The notes: generated by a model not told the origin, from the sequence alone. A stretch of DNA of 64,000 nt from Limosilactobacillus sp. WILCCON 0051 (GCF_039955095.1 NZ_CP154878.1:1612001-1676000), one strand, 5' to 3'; numbered from the stretch's first letter, positions 10,936 through 19,429 are shown. A program made the numbers and translations.

Positions 10936-11403
10936 ATGCGCAAACCAGTTCCCATGTTAGACAGTCATCTGTCAGGCGATGAATTTCTCAAGCTGATTGT
11001 CGATAGTTTTCAGTCCGTTGTGTTTGGCACGGTTGACCAAAATGGCGATCCCCACACCAATGTCGCTGATATCGAGGTTTTAGACGGCAACCGGCTGATT
11101 TTTGCAACGACCTATCAAAAACCATTTTATCAACGTTTAAAGGCTCATCCCCGCATCTCGATTACGGCTTTACAAGGCAACGAAACCCTGGACAGTGTTG
11201 GCTTTACCTTAACCGGCACGGCAGCTGAAGTCGATCAGCAGTATCTGGAGCAGATTTTTGCCGCTCGACCGGAAATGCAGCAGATTTCGGCAAACCATTC
11301 TGAACGGCGCAGCATTTTAAGACCATTTGCTATTACGCCAATTGCCGGTTCGATTTATGACCTGCGTCAACAGCCGATTTTCCAGAAGCGAATTGAATTT
11401 TAA
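10936..11403 (+). CDS. Pyridoxamine 5'-phosphate oxidase-like split-barrel protein
   Basis: A 155-residue protein of the FMN-binding split-barrel superfamily. The core pattern is visible (SVVFGTVDQNGDPHTNVADI at about 29-48, LIFATTYQKPFYQRLK, then ISITALQG and GFTLTGTAAEV). Related proteins bind FMN, F420 or haem and act as small oxidoreductases; the true substrate cannot be read here. It ends in a basic tail, with no membrane segment. The start ATG follows AGAAAGCAGG. It is monocistronic and divergent from the MFS exporter. Confidence 0.8.
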   Translation: MRKPVPMLDSHLSGDEFLKLIVDSFQSVVFGTVDQNGDPHTNVADIEVLDGNRLIFATTYQKPFYQRLKAHPRISITALQGNETLDSVGFTLTGTAAEVDQQYLEQIFAARPEMQQISANHSERRSILRPFAITPIAGSIYDLRQQPIFQKRIEF

Positions 11404-11435
11404 AGCTGGCTGTCTCAAAATTCACCTAAAACAGC

Positions 11436-11471
11436 ACGACCCTGCCGCAAGTTTTGCGTCAGGGCCGTTTT
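11436..11471. terminator. Terminator between the split-barrel gene and the dynamin operon end
   Basis: GACCCTG plus CGCAA pairs with TTGCG plus CAGGGCC, followed by GTTTTGG on the plus strand. The minus strand reads GCTGTTTTAGG after the stem, so it could serve both converging transcripts. Confidence 0.7.
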
Positions 11472-11509
11472 GGTATGCTTAATTTAGATATGTCGTTATG
11501 GAGGGGCGG

Positions 11510-13081
11510 TTAGATGTTTTTATAGATTTCATTCCAGTTAGCTTCATTTTCTTGGTTGATCTTTTTGAGCTTTTGTGCTCGTTGAAATCTTCCCTTCATA
11601 ACTTGAACAGAACGAACTCCTAAATCATATGCATTGGCAAAATTGATTCTTAATAAGATTCTGACGTCTATATTACCGTTTCTAACTATTGCGTCCGTTA
11701 TATCGACTGCTGCAAAAGTCGATGTTGACACCAACAGTAAAGTTTGTAAATCCAGTTTATTAGCTATTGGAATGCATTCTTTCCATTCCTTTCCATAATA
11801 AAAATGATTTTTATAAACCCAATATAACCGTATTAAAGTTTCCATTATCAAAACAGGCATTGACTGAGCAACAAAGGCTCGAAAATCTAATCCTTGCTTA
11901 TAAAGCCATTCTGCAACTCCAGCAAAATCCTTGTCTTTGCCATTAACATTAAAATTACCAAACTTAAACTGCTGAGTAACTGAATAAAATGGCATTGGCA
12001 ATCCTGCTCCACGACCAACACTTTTGGATGTACCAGCAACGTCAGAACAAGTATGGCCAAACCAGTTCTCAACAGCCTTAATAACTTTTTGGGGACCTAG
12101 CTGTAAATCTTTTACTTGATCTGCTTCTTTGGATGCTGTATATACTCGTTTGAGCATTCCATCACTAATGAAAGTACTTTTACCATCTAATTGATCTAAA
12201 ATGCTAATAAATAATCCTAGAGGCCCGATATCATGGGATAAAGAAAACAAATGGTGATTTGAAGGATTCATGCCTGCGATACTATCATTTATAATGTTCG
12301 AATTATTAGAAGCATCATAGGAAACCTTAAAATGATTCTCAAGCCAACGAATTGCATCATTCTTTGAATTTATTTTTTTACTATATGGTTCATTTCGACT
12401 AGCAAACTCCGCATACTTTGTTACCAATTTATCAACAGTGCCGTCTACTTTTTGGCCTAAAATCCCCTGCTCACTTGCATATTTATTATTACCATCAGTA
12501 ATCGCTCCAACTAAAAATGCATCAACTAATCCGCCAATAATCCCTACGATACTAGCAAAAACATAATCTTCTTTTTTTAATTTAGACAATTCATATTTAT
12601 CGGACAATAAGGCACTCATTTTATTAATCTCTGCATCACTCAAGCAGGCAAAATATGGATTATCAAGGCTTAAATTAAATTTTGCAGCGTATGCTTCACT
12701 TTCAGACAACAAGTCCTCCCAATTGCCTGTGGCGTCAACATAATCCAAGTGTGGCAATTTAATCTCAGGGCTTTCAGGTTCAGATGGTTTCACCTCAACC
12801 CTAAGATTCTCTATCTCTTCAATTTCACTAGTCTTAACATTAAGATTATCCAGATCAATCATATTTAATAATGATTGCGCCTCTTTAATTTTGCTTTGGG
12901 TGTCATTTATTCTTTGTTGCTGATTAGCATTTATTTTTTCTTGAAGATCCAAGTCTGCAGACATGTTACTAGAAATCTGCTTTAGTTCATCAAGCCGTTC
13001 TACAGCTTGGTCTGCCTCATGCTGACCAACTGAGACAACCTTTGCCGCCTCGTCTAATTCATCCAGTTTATCTTTTTCCAT
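11510..13081 (-). CDS. Coiled-coil/membrane partner of the dynamin-like GTPase (unknown family)
   Basis: A 523-residue protein that I do not recognise. Residues about 1-75 form a heptad-rich coiled coil (DELDEAAKVV and following), then comes an acidic, proline-containing linker (about 90-115). A hydrophobic, glycine-rich segment at about 178-198 (FASIVGIIGGLVDAFLVGA) looks like a membrane helix, and a large mixed domain reaches the C terminus. No nuclease or protease motif is apparent. The ATG has AAGGA eight bases upstream. It is the second gene after the dynamin-like GTPase, 78 nt apart and in the same direction, so the two are probably cotranscribed and act together. A partner or effector role in defence or membrane remodelling is inference. 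Confidence 0.75.
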   Translation of the reverse strand: MEKDKLDELDEAAKVVSVGQHEADQAVERLDELKQISSNMSADLDLQEKINANQQQRINDTQSKIKEAQSLLNMIDLDNLNVKTSEIEEIENLRVEVKPSEPESPEIKLPHLDYVDATGNWEDLLSESEAYAAKFNLSLDNPYFACLSDAEINKMSALLSDKYELSKLKKEDYVFASIVGIIGGLVDAFLVGAITDGNNKYASEQGILGQKVDGTVDKLVTKYAEFASRNEPYSKKINSKNDAIRWLENHFKVSYDASNNSNIINDSIAGMNPSNHHLFSLSHDIGPLGLFISILDQLDGKSTFISDGMLKRVYTASKEADQVKDLQLGPQKVIKAVENWFGHTCSDVAGTSKSVGRGAGLPMPFYSVTQQFKFGNFNVNGKDKDFAGVAEWLYKQGLDFRAFVAQSMPVLIMETLIRLYWVYKNHFYYGKEWKECIPIANKLDLQTLLLVSTSTFAAVDITDAIVRNGNIDVRILLRINFANAYDLGVRSVQVMKGRFQRAQKLKKINQENEANWNEIYKNI

Positions 13082-13159
13082 AATTAAAATCCTTACCTAA
13101 TAAAATAAACAAATCGTGCAATTTTTCAAAATTAATTTGTGCTGGTAGCTTGGCAATAA

Positions 13160-15406
13160 TCAATTCTTATCATTAATCAATTGGCGTTCTCTTTCTCGAT
13201 GTTCGTTACAAATCTTTGTGCCGGCTGATGAAAACTTCTTAATAGTTTGAAGCAATTGATCAATTTGTTCTTCCATGCCACTAAGTTGTTGTTCACTATC
13301 TGTTAACCGTTTTGAAAGTTCTTTCTTACGATATGTTGCTTGAATCATTGCATCTGATAAATAATTAATATCTTTTATAATTAAAGATTGTGACCCTACT
13401 AACTTCTTAATTTTATTTTGAAGTATCTCAATTTTCATAGATTCTTGGGGATTATTTGGCTTACTCCGTCGTTCCATGCCTTTATAAGCCGCTAAACCAG
13501 CCGCACTTGCTCCTAATACCGCAAGTCCTAATCCGCTCGTGCCTAAAATTGCTAAACCCCAGCCTACATCAATGAAACCAAACTCAGTTATGCTTACAAC
13601 GGCACCAGTTAATGCTAGTGTGGAAACTGACGTAACACTAGATACTCCTAATGATGAACTAATTTCTTTAATTTTTTTCATTCTTTCCTTATATTCATCC
13701 CCAGTTAGCTTATCGTCTATTACATCGTGATTGGTTTTTTGACTAATGACGATCAGAGAAACTTTGTCTTTTGAAATATTAGCTTTCTCTGCAAGCTTTA
13801 ATAGTATTTCATCATCTTTCCATGAATTTATTTTTTCTTCATCAAATGTCGATAAAATATTGCTTATTAATAATTGTAGAATCTTATCCCTATTATCCTC
13901 TGGAATTAAATTTTTTAATTCTATAAATTCATCAATGATATCATCTTTTTTATTACTAAATCGATATTCTCTTATCTTGGTATCAACTTCTTCGGAAACA
14001 TTTAATCCAGCTTCTATTTCTGCAAAGTTTCGGATATCTTTTTCTGAAAATTCATTATCAGAATCTAAATAAAGATAAATAACTTTTAAATAATGATAAG
14101 AGCTTTCATTTTTTGGATAGTGGGTCTTAAAGTACTGATAAAGATTCTCAACCCTGGGCTTTCGCCATTCTGATTGTCCTTGATCAATCACTTTAAAATC
14201 ATTTCGAATATGTTTTTTAAGTTTTTCTTCACTAAAGTTATCCAAAGAGTTATCCAAGATTTTAAATATTTCTTCTAAAACAAATCTGATTAGATCAAAA
14301 AGGTCCTTATCCTGTTGTCTTAGCTCATTTAAATAATTATTTTTGATAAACTCGTTTAAAAAGTCTGCTAAACCAGTTACTCCGGAATAAGCCATCAAGC
14401 GTTCATAGCATTCATTGAACGAATTATTTACTGCAACTGGTGCATATTGATTTAAATGAAGATCCTCATTAAGCATAAAATTGTTTGCAATCGTCAATGT
14501 ATTTTGAATTTTAGTCAATTCATTTCTAGAGTAGCTTGACATCAATTCTTGCTTGGAATGATCACTGAATGTCAGTTCTCCCCATTCATCCATAACGATT
14601 TCTCGATTCTTTATGTATAGCTGCAAATCCAATGCAAATTGGGCACTGACCGGAAAAATTCTGGGATTTTGAATAGAAAACTGATTTTCTAAATATTCAC
14701 GGACATTCTCCAATACATTGGTAATATCTTCATTCGTCTTGAACTCATCCATTTTATTGATCACAAAGACAACATTAGGCTGCGTCTCAATTATTCTATC
14801 CAACAGCTGCTTTTCGCTGTCCGTCCCCAACTGAGTTCCATTCATGATAAACAGAGTGAGTTCTGCTTGATGATGATCCAAAAATTCAAACAATACGTTT
14901 TGATGAGCTTTATTCAAGGCATTATTCGGCCCCGGAGTGTCAATAACAGTTACTGGAGCATCCCCAGCAAACGGTATTGGCAAGGATGCGTCAACCCTAA
15001 CCGCCTCAGACAATTCATTCATGGTTGTTAGTTCATCGATTGAGACTGACCCACTGGCAATACAATTGTTATCTTCATCAAAAGCCTCAACATCCTTCTT
15101 ATCTTGTGAATTGAAGAGTCTCATGATGGCTGAAGTACATGCTTCCTGACTGGCCGGAACAACCCTGCTAGCTAACAGCGAGTTGATCAGTGTTGACTTT
15201 CCAGCACTCATTGGGGCAGCAATTAATATTTCCGGCTGTTTTAAGCTAGTGAAAGTTTTAATCAGCTTATCCAACTTTTTTAAGGGCAGATTGCTGATTT
15301 GACTTCTCCTGATTTCTCTCAGCAGTCTTAGATTTTCATCAATATTTGTTTGTATTTCTTTAATCTGTTCATCAATGTTAGGCAATCGAGAGTTCTCTTT
15401 TATCAC
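13160..15406 (-). CDS. Dynamin-like GTPase with C-terminal membrane hairpin
   Basis: A large dynamin-superfamily GTPase, about 748 residues from the preferred start. The GTP motifs are complete: G1 APMSAGKST (about 63-71), a G2 threonine in EACTSAI, G3 DTPGPN (about 155) and G4 NKMD (about 215). A long helical stalk region follows, then two glycine/alanine-rich hydrophobic stretches (about 590-645) that look like a membrane paddle or hairpin, and a terminal coiled coil. GTG at 15406 is chosen because GGTGAGG lies six bases before it; an ATG at 15412 touches that same sequence and a TTG at 15448 has no site. Bacterial relatives remodel membranes or act in stress and phage defence. Its leader is unusual (see 15451-15752). 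Confidence 0.88.
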   Translation of the reverse strand: MIKENSRLPNIDEQIKEIQTNIDENLRLLREIRRSQISNLPLKKLDKLIKTFTSLKQPEILIAAPMSAGKSTLINSLLASRVVPASQEACTSAIMRLFNSQDKKDVEAFDEDNNCIASGSVSIDELTTMNELSEAVRVDASLPIPFAGDAPVTVIDTPGPNNALNKAHQNVLFEFLDHHQAELTLFIMNGTQLGTDSEKQLLDRIIETQPNVVFVINKMDEFKTNEDITNVLENVREYLENQFSIQNPRIFPVSAQFALDLQLYIKNREIVMDEWGELTFSDHSKQELMSSYSRNELTKIQNTLTIANNFMLNEDLHLNQYAPVAVNNSFNECYERLMAYSGVTGLADFLNEFIKNNYLNELRQQDKDLFDLIRFVLEEIFKILDNSLDNFSEEKLKKHIRNDFKVIDQGQSEWRKPRVENLYQYFKTHYPKNESSYHYLKVIYLYLDSDNEFSEKDIRNFAEIEAGLNVSEEVDTKIREYRFSNKKDDIIDEFIELKNLIPEDNRDKILQLLISNILSTFDEEKINSWKDDEILLKLAEKANISKDKVSLIVISQKTNHDVIDDKLTGDEYKERMKKIKEISSSLGVSSVTSVSTLALTGAVVSITEFGFIDVGWGLAILGTSGLGLAVLGASAAGLAAYKGMERRSKPNNPQESMKIEILQNKIKKLVGSQSLIIKDINYLSDAMIQATYRKKELSKRLTDSEQQLSGMEEQIDQLLQTIKKFSSAGTKICNEHRERERQLINDKN

Positions 15407-15450
15407 TAACATCCTCACCACTTTCAACTTATATTTTAAGGAACGCAAAA

Positions 15451-15484
15451 AGGCCTACTGCACCCCTTTGGATACAGTAAGCCT
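15451..15484 (-). terminator. Terminator-like hairpin in the leader of the dynamin operon
   Basis: On the minus strand AGGCTTACTG pairs with CAGTAGGCCT (10 bp, one U-G) around a 14-nt loop and is followed by TTTTTG. It lies between the leader ORF and the GTPase start codon, only about 45 nt before it, so it would act as an attenuator of the downstream genes or as the terminator of the short leader transcript. Confidence 0.65.
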
Positions 15485-15516
15485 ATAAGCAGAAAACTTG
15501 ACAGAATCAGCGTGCA

Positions 15517-15693
15517 CTAAATAATCGGCACGATTGCACGATTGCACGATTGCACGATTGCACGATTGCACGATTGCACGATTGCACGATTGCACGATTG
15601 CACGATTGCACGATTGCACGATTGCACGATTGCACGATTGCACGATTGCACGATTGCACGATTGCACGATTGCACGATTGCACGCATCTTCAT
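15517..15693 (-). CDS. Octapeptide-repeat leader peptide
   Basis: A 58-residue ORF that begins MKMR and then repeats the unit AIVQSCNR about six and a half times before ending AIVPII and TAG. The peptide repeat is a direct result of the 8-bp DNA repeat, since three DNA units make eight codons. What argues for real translation is its start: an ATG five to six bases after GGGGGGAG, and a promoter with 17-bp spacing just upstream. No function for the peptide itself is visible. Its value may be as a ribosome path: this frame stops before the downstream hairpin, whereas one of the other two frames runs through to 15455, inside the hairpin. Confidence 0.45.
   Translation of the reverse strand: MKMRAIVQSCNRAIVQSCNRAIVQSCNRAIVQSCNRAIVQSCNRAIVQSCNRAIVPII
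15528..15684. repeat. Perfect 8-bp tandem repeat, about 19.6 copies
   Basis: The unit GCACGATT repeats without a mismatch for 157 bp. Every frame on both strands is open through it, because the 24-bp cycle contains no stop. The perfect copies imply recent slippage-type expansion and probable copy-number variation. Position: between a promoter plus start codon and a hairpin, upstream of the dynamin-like GTPase. Confidence 0.97.
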
Positions 15694-15723
15694 CTTGTCT
15701 CCCCCCAATTTATGTATAATTAA

Positions 15724-15752
15724 TTTATACCGTTTACATTCTAAAACGTCAA
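15724..15752 (-). promoter_or_regulatory. Promoter of the leader/dynamin operon
   Basis: On the minus strand TTGACG (15752-15747) and TATAAA (15729-15724) are exactly 17 nt apart. The predicted start is near 15717, about 24 nt before the leader ATG at 15693. No other comparable promoter lies between here and the GTPase. Confidence 0.7.
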
Positions 15753-15902
15753 TATATTCATGGTAACAATTACAACATGTTTATTTTAGAAATTGAAAAT
15801 CACTTTTAATTGATTAATTCCATTTTCTATTTATAATTATCTCAAATCGCCTAGACAGATTTTGTCCACGTGAAAATATAAATTAAACAATTAGGAAATT
15901 CC

Positions 15903-16877
15903 ATGAAAACATACAAATCAACTACCAGTGAACGGCAGCTTTTCATCTATCAGCAATTGACTGCCGGTCGCCATATTCAAAAATCACAGCTAGCCAAACA
16001 GTTTGCCGTTGACGCGCGGACCATTCAGCGCGATTTTGCCAGTCTGCGAGCGTTTATGGACGAATATCTGCCCGAATACACGCTGAATTATGACCGTCAA
16101 AACAATTCCTACTGGCTGTCTGCCAACGGAATCGGCTTAAACAAGGCGCAGTGTCTTTGTCTCATCAAGATTCTAACTGCCAGTCGTGCCCTCCCCAAAG
16201 ATCAGCTGATCGAGCTTTCCAATCGCCTTTTAAAAATTCTCGACGCAAAAGATGCTCAAAAAGTCAAACAATTGATTAGCAGCGAGCAAAGCACGTATCA
16301 GCCGCTGCGCAATCTTCAAAATAAAGACTTGATGAATCTGATCTGGAACTTTTCGGAATATACTCTCCTGCATCGAACCATTCGCATCGACTATCGCAAT
16401 CAGGGTGGCCATATCAAAGCACACACTATTATTCCGTTGGCGCTGACGTTTTCTGACAACTATTTCTACCTCATCGGCTACACTAATACATATCAAAAAA
16501 ACATCATCTACCGTTTGGATCGCATCATTGATTATCACATTTCGCAAAAAAGCATCCCGCAGTCCGAATGGCAGGCTCATCAATGGAATGAGGGACTGAC
16601 CAAGAAAAAGCTGCAGCTGATGTATCCCGGCAAAAACGTTAAGATTCTTTTTGAATATCGCGGTGTCGTTGAAGCGGCTCTGGACAAATTCCCGCTTTCC
16701 AAAATAGTTCAACCAAAAACCGATCAGCAGCCAGTAATCATTGAAGTCGAAACTTATGATATCGGCGCGATGATGTGGCTGCTTAGTCAAAAAGACATGG
16801 TTACGGTACTTGAGCCAGAATGGTTTAGGGAACAGATGATCACGACTCTGCAAAAAATGCTCAATAATTATCAATAA
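15903..16877 (+). CDS. WYL-domain transcriptional regulator
   Basis: A 324-residue protein with an N-terminal DeoR-type helix-turn-helix (about 8-65; QKSQLAKQFAVDARTIQRDF is the reader helix region) and a WYL domain (about 150-230) with the pattern IPLALTFSDNYFYLIGY. WYL domains bind nucleic acids or nucleotide ligands, and such regulators often sit beside phage-defence genes and repress or activate them. Length is normal. The ATG follows AGGAAATTCC. It is divergent from the dynamin operon, with its leader and repeat between them, so it is the natural candidate to control that operon; no operator could be identified. Confidence 0.85.
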   Translation: MKTYKSTTSERQLFIYQQLTAGRHIQKSQLAKQFAVDARTIQRDFASLRAFMDEYLPEYTLNYDRQNNSYWLSANGIGLNKAQCLCLIKILTASRALPKDQLIELSNRLLKILDAKDAQKVKQLISSEQSTYQPLRNLQNKDLMNLIWNFSEYTLLHRTIRIDYRNQGGHIKAHTIIPLALTFSDNYFYLIGYTNTYQKNIIYRLDRIIDYHISQKSIPQSEWQAHQWNEGLTKKKLQLMYPGKNVKILFEYRGVVEAALDKFPLSKIVQPKTDQQPVIIEVETYDIGAMMWLLSQKDMVTVLEPEWFREQMITTLQKMLNNYQ

Positions 16878-16883
16878 AGGCAG

Positions 16884-16922
16884 AAAATGGCTCAACCACG
16901 ATCTTCGTGACGGAGCCATTTT
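16884..16922. terminator. Bidirectional terminator
   Basis: AAAATGGCTC (16884-16893) pairs with GAGCCATTTT (16913-16922), with an inner CACGA/TCGTG stem. A- and T-runs on the two sides suit termination of both the WYL gene and the converging DUF2325 gene. Confidence 0.85.
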
Positions 16923-16940
16923 CATTTTGCACCATTTTGC

Positions 16941-19007
16941 TTAAGCAACTGGATATGCAACTTCCTGATTTCCCTGCTCAAAGGCCGTCAGATGATTCTC
17001 AGCCCGGTAAAGCGCCTTGCTGAATGATTGAACGGCCAGCTTGGGACTGACGGCAAACTTAATGCCATAGTCTTTGCAGGCTTCATTCAAAACCCATGAA
17101 GATGGATGCGAGGCATAGGCCGTTACCAGGATCAGCATGTCCAGATTCTTGGTCTGTTTGCGCAGCGTCTTGCGTTTGCCAGAGAAGGCATCGATCAGCT
17201 TGGGATTCCCATGGTAGCTTTTCACGACTTCTTTGAGCATCTCCCCGTTTTGACCATTGCCAATCGCGACGCCGACTTTTTGACCATGCAGATCCAGTTT
17301 GAGCTTTTGCTGAATCAGATTGTCAAAGGCATGATGCTTCTTAGTTTTAGCAGGCTTCTTCTTTGCTGCTTGCTTGGCCTTGCCACTGTGTTTTTTCGCG
17401 CTCGTTTGACTAGCCTTTTTTACCCCGTCAATTGGGTAGAGCCACCGAATCGCAATGCAGCTTTGGGGATCGTCCGCCAAGGCATCGTTATTGGCATACC
17501 AGGCCAGATCGACAATATCGCCAACATTGAGCTTCAGTTTTTCTTGATCAAGTGAACTGATTTTGTAAACTACCGGCTGTTCCTTAGGCTTTAGTTCGTT
17601 ACCGTAGATATCACGAGCAACGACCAGCTGATCCGCATGCTTTTCAATTACGGCCTGGCTGAATACCTCGATTGGATTGTCATCAGGCATTTCTTGATGA
17701 TCAACAACTTTGCCCAGATAGAATTTTTCATCGGTAAGGTATGGCTTGCCGCTAACCTTGACCACGTCGCCAGGCTGCAGGCACCGCTTTTTGAGCAGCT
17801 TCTCGCCAATGAAAAAGGCCTGCTGTCCATTACGATCCAAGAGCTTGGCCCCATTTAAGCGCCGTTTTACAATGTACTCGCCTTTACGCAGATCATAAAG
17901 CGGCGAATCGAGTTGCGGCATCGTTTCATCAAGCAGCTTTTGAAAATCCTCATCCGCTGCCGTTTGAGGTTGGTCATTTGTCGACTGCGATTGGCTGTTT
18001 TGAGAATTTAGCTTAGCTGCTTGCTCAGTCAGTCGGTGTTCAAATTCTGTAATCTTAGCGGTTTTGAGCCAACTGTTCTGCTTGGCGTTTTCAATCAGCG
18101 TGCTAAGTTCAGTCAGTTGGTCAGTATCAGATGCATCGTTAAGTTTTTCCAGATTATTGATCATCAGCTGCTCAACCAATTGCGTCATTTTTGTTTGATA
18201 GTCTTGGAATAAGTCTGCCAGCTGCTGCGCGCATTTCAGCCGCTGCATTACCAACGAGTAGAAAATATCAACGCGTGCCCCATCACTTTGCTTCAAGTCA
18301 TGATGATAGGCTTCCAGATTTTGTTTTAAATCCGTCAGTTTGGCTTCATAATCGGCATTCTTGAGCAGCATCTTCAGTTCATTGCCAATAGTTTCATTAA
18401 CTGATTTAAATTTCTGAATGGCATTGTACTGTGACAGATTCAATGCCTGATCAGTCTGTTCAATCAAATTTGCGGACAATGCCTGGCTATCTTTTTCATT
18501 ATTGGCAGACAGCGCTGGTTGCGTAGCCGTCTGATTGTTGACAAGATCTTTTTCGCAGTTGAGCTGATCAGATGCCGCGCCTTTATCTTCATCAGTAGGT
18601 TTTTGAGAATCCGCCGACCATTTCAAACCAGCAGTGGCGGCAGTCTGCGGATTGCTCGGCTGGCCATCTCCTGCTTTGAAAGCTGTTGTAGCTACGGTTG
18701 GCCGACTGATTGACTGTTCATTCGTTGCTCCGGCATCTACCGCAATACCCGTTTGCGGATTGATCATCTGGCCATCCTCTACCCGCGCTTGGCTTACTGG
18801 TTGTCCGGCACTGTTAGCAATTTGCCGATTGGCTGGCATAACCTCATTTTTATCATTAGCCTTAGCGACTGGTCCTTCTTGAAAGTGTTTTTCATAACCG
18901 GCTTGATGTTTTAGCAGATTGACCGCCGCCTGCACCGCATCAATCCCTTGTTTGTCAAGCGTCGTTGCATTGATAATTGTAATTAAGTCATGTTTATAGT
19001 TATACAT
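16941..19007 (-). CDS. DUF2325-domain protein with long low-complexity middle
   Basis: A 688-residue protein of unknown function. The C-terminal about 110 residues match the DUF2325 type (KVGVAIGNGQNGEMLKEVV, then LVTAYASHPSSWVLNEACK), a small Rossmann-like domain. Before it is a Lys-rich stretch (about 545-575) and a beta-rich part (about 365-525) with YLTDEKFYLGKVVDH. The first 340 residues are Gln/Asn/Ala-rich and helical. The ATG at 19007 follows GAGGTGG. It is single, with no operon partners. Related DUF2325 proteins are of unknown role; no function is proposed. Confidence 0.75.
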   Translation of the reverse strand: MYNYKHDLITIINATTLDKQGIDAVQAAVNLLKHQAGYEKHFQEGPVAKANDKNEVMPANRQIANSAGQPVSQARVEDGQMINPQTGIAVDAGATNEQSISRPTVATTAFKAGDGQPSNPQTAATAGLKWSADSQKPTDEDKGAASDQLNCEKDLVNNQTATQPALSANNEKDSQALSANLIEQTDQALNLSQYNAIQKFKSVNETIGNELKMLLKNADYEAKLTDLKQNLEAYHHDLKQSDGARVDIFYSLVMQRLKCAQQLADLFQDYQTKMTQLVEQLMINNLEKLNDASDTDQLTELSTLIENAKQNSWLKTAKITEFEHRLTEQAAKLNSQNSQSQSTNDQPQTAADEDFQKLLDETMPQLDSPLYDLRKGEYIVKRRLNGAKLLDRNGQQAFFIGEKLLKKRCLQPGDVVKVSGKPYLTDEKFYLGKVVDHQEMPDDNPIEVFSQAVIEKHADQLVVARDIYGNELKPKEQPVVYKISSLDQEKLKLNVGDIVDLAWYANNDALADDPQSCIAIRWLYPIDGVKKASQTSAKKHSGKAKQAAKKKPAKTKKHHAFDNLIQQKLKLDLHGQKVGVAIGNGQNGEMLKEVVKSYHGNPKLIDAFSGKRKTLRKQTKNLDMLILVTAYASHPSSWVLNEACKDYGIKFAVSPKLAVQSFSKALYRAENHLTAFEQGNQEVAYPVA

Positions 19008-19089
19008 AATTTCCACCTCAATTTTGATTTTATCAATGGGGAAAGCCTATAAGCACCTGCCGCTAAAAAATCTAATTTTTTTGCAAAAT

Positions 19090-19126
19090 AAAAAGCGCCC
19101 AATCAGTATCCAAACTGATGAGCGCT
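19090..19126 (-). terminator. Terminator of the small toxin mRNA
   Basis: On the minus strand AGCGCTCATCAGT pairs with ACTGATTGGGCGCT around a 6-nt loop and is followed by TTTTTATTTT. It begins nine bases after the stop of the 25-residue ORF. Confidence 0.85.
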
Positions 19127-19134
19127 GGTGACTG

Positions 19135-19212
19135 CTACTTGAACAGTCGCTTAATTAACTTTTTAACGTGCTTATTAGGCACGATGATAAATACTAAGCA
19201 CAAATGCCACAT
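19135..19212 (-). CDS. Probable type I toxin, 25-residue hydrophobic peptide
   Basis: A 25-residue peptide with a hydrophobic half (WHLCLVFIIVP) and a basic tail (KHVKKLIKRLFK), the build of small membrane toxins such as the Fst and Ldr types. A strong AAAGGAGG is nine bases upstream, and GGAG pairs with CTCC across GCAA, a hairpin that would mask the site as in known type I toxin mRNAs. The mRNA ends at a strong terminator. A divergent small RNA starting near 19309 carries GATAAATACTAAGC, perfectly complementary to the codons CLVFI region. It was too short to be called as a normal gene. Family name not certain; toxicity is inferred from these features. Confidence 0.6.
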   Translation of the reverse strand: MWHLCLVFIIVPNKHVKKLIKRLFK

Positions 19213-19274
19213 CGGGAGTTGCCTCCTTTCAGCACAAGTCAGGTTTCCTAAGCCTGCTCACGTGTGCTTTATTA

Positions 19275-19302
19275 TTGTGACATAATCAGAGTATGTTATA
19301 AT
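19275..19302 (+). promoter_or_regulatory. Promoter of the antitoxin-type small RNA
   Basis: TTGTGA (19275-19280) and an extended -10 TGTTATAAT with TATAAT at 19297-19302, spacer 16 nt. It points away from the toxin ORF and predicts a start near 19309. Confidence 0.65.
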
Positions 19303-19308
19303 GACTTT

Positions 19309-19421
19309 GTGATAAATACTAAGCCGTGTGCAGTGAGTGCTTCCTAACTTACAAGCCGGCTGGGCGCTCCTCAAAAGGGCGCTCTTTTATTAGCTCACAG
19401 TATCATGCTGTGGGCTTTTTT
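19309..19421 (+). ncRNA. Candidate antisense antitoxin RNA
   Basis: A short transcript from the promoter at 19275-19302. It begins with GATAAATACTAAGC (19311-19324), an exact copy of 19186-19199 and therefore complementary to the toxin mRNA. It also contains TTCCTAA, shared with the toxin leader near 19244. Two stem-loops with T-runs follow: GGGCGCTCCTCAAAAGGGCGC before TCTTTTA, and AGCTCACAG with CTGTGGGCT before TTTTTT (ending 19421). No ORF with a binding site is seen. Confidence 0.55.
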
Positions 19422-19429
19422 GTTTGCTC

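Noticed and set aside
15499-15526. Plus-strand TTGACA with AATAAT downstream, a possible promoter reading into the repeat
   Set aside because: The -10 is poor and spacing is ambiguous (16 or 17), and TTGACA is common by chance. Not listed as a feature.
15455-15766. Several 60-75 codon ORFs on both strands across the 8-bp repeat
   Set aside because: They exist only because the repeat has no stop in any frame. Only the minus-strand frame with a promoter, GGGGGGAG and ATG was kept as a candidate.
16230-16925. 231-codon minus-strand frame opposite the WYL gene
   Set aside because: The plus-strand gene has clear domains. The opposite frame lacks a binding site and ends inside the terminator.
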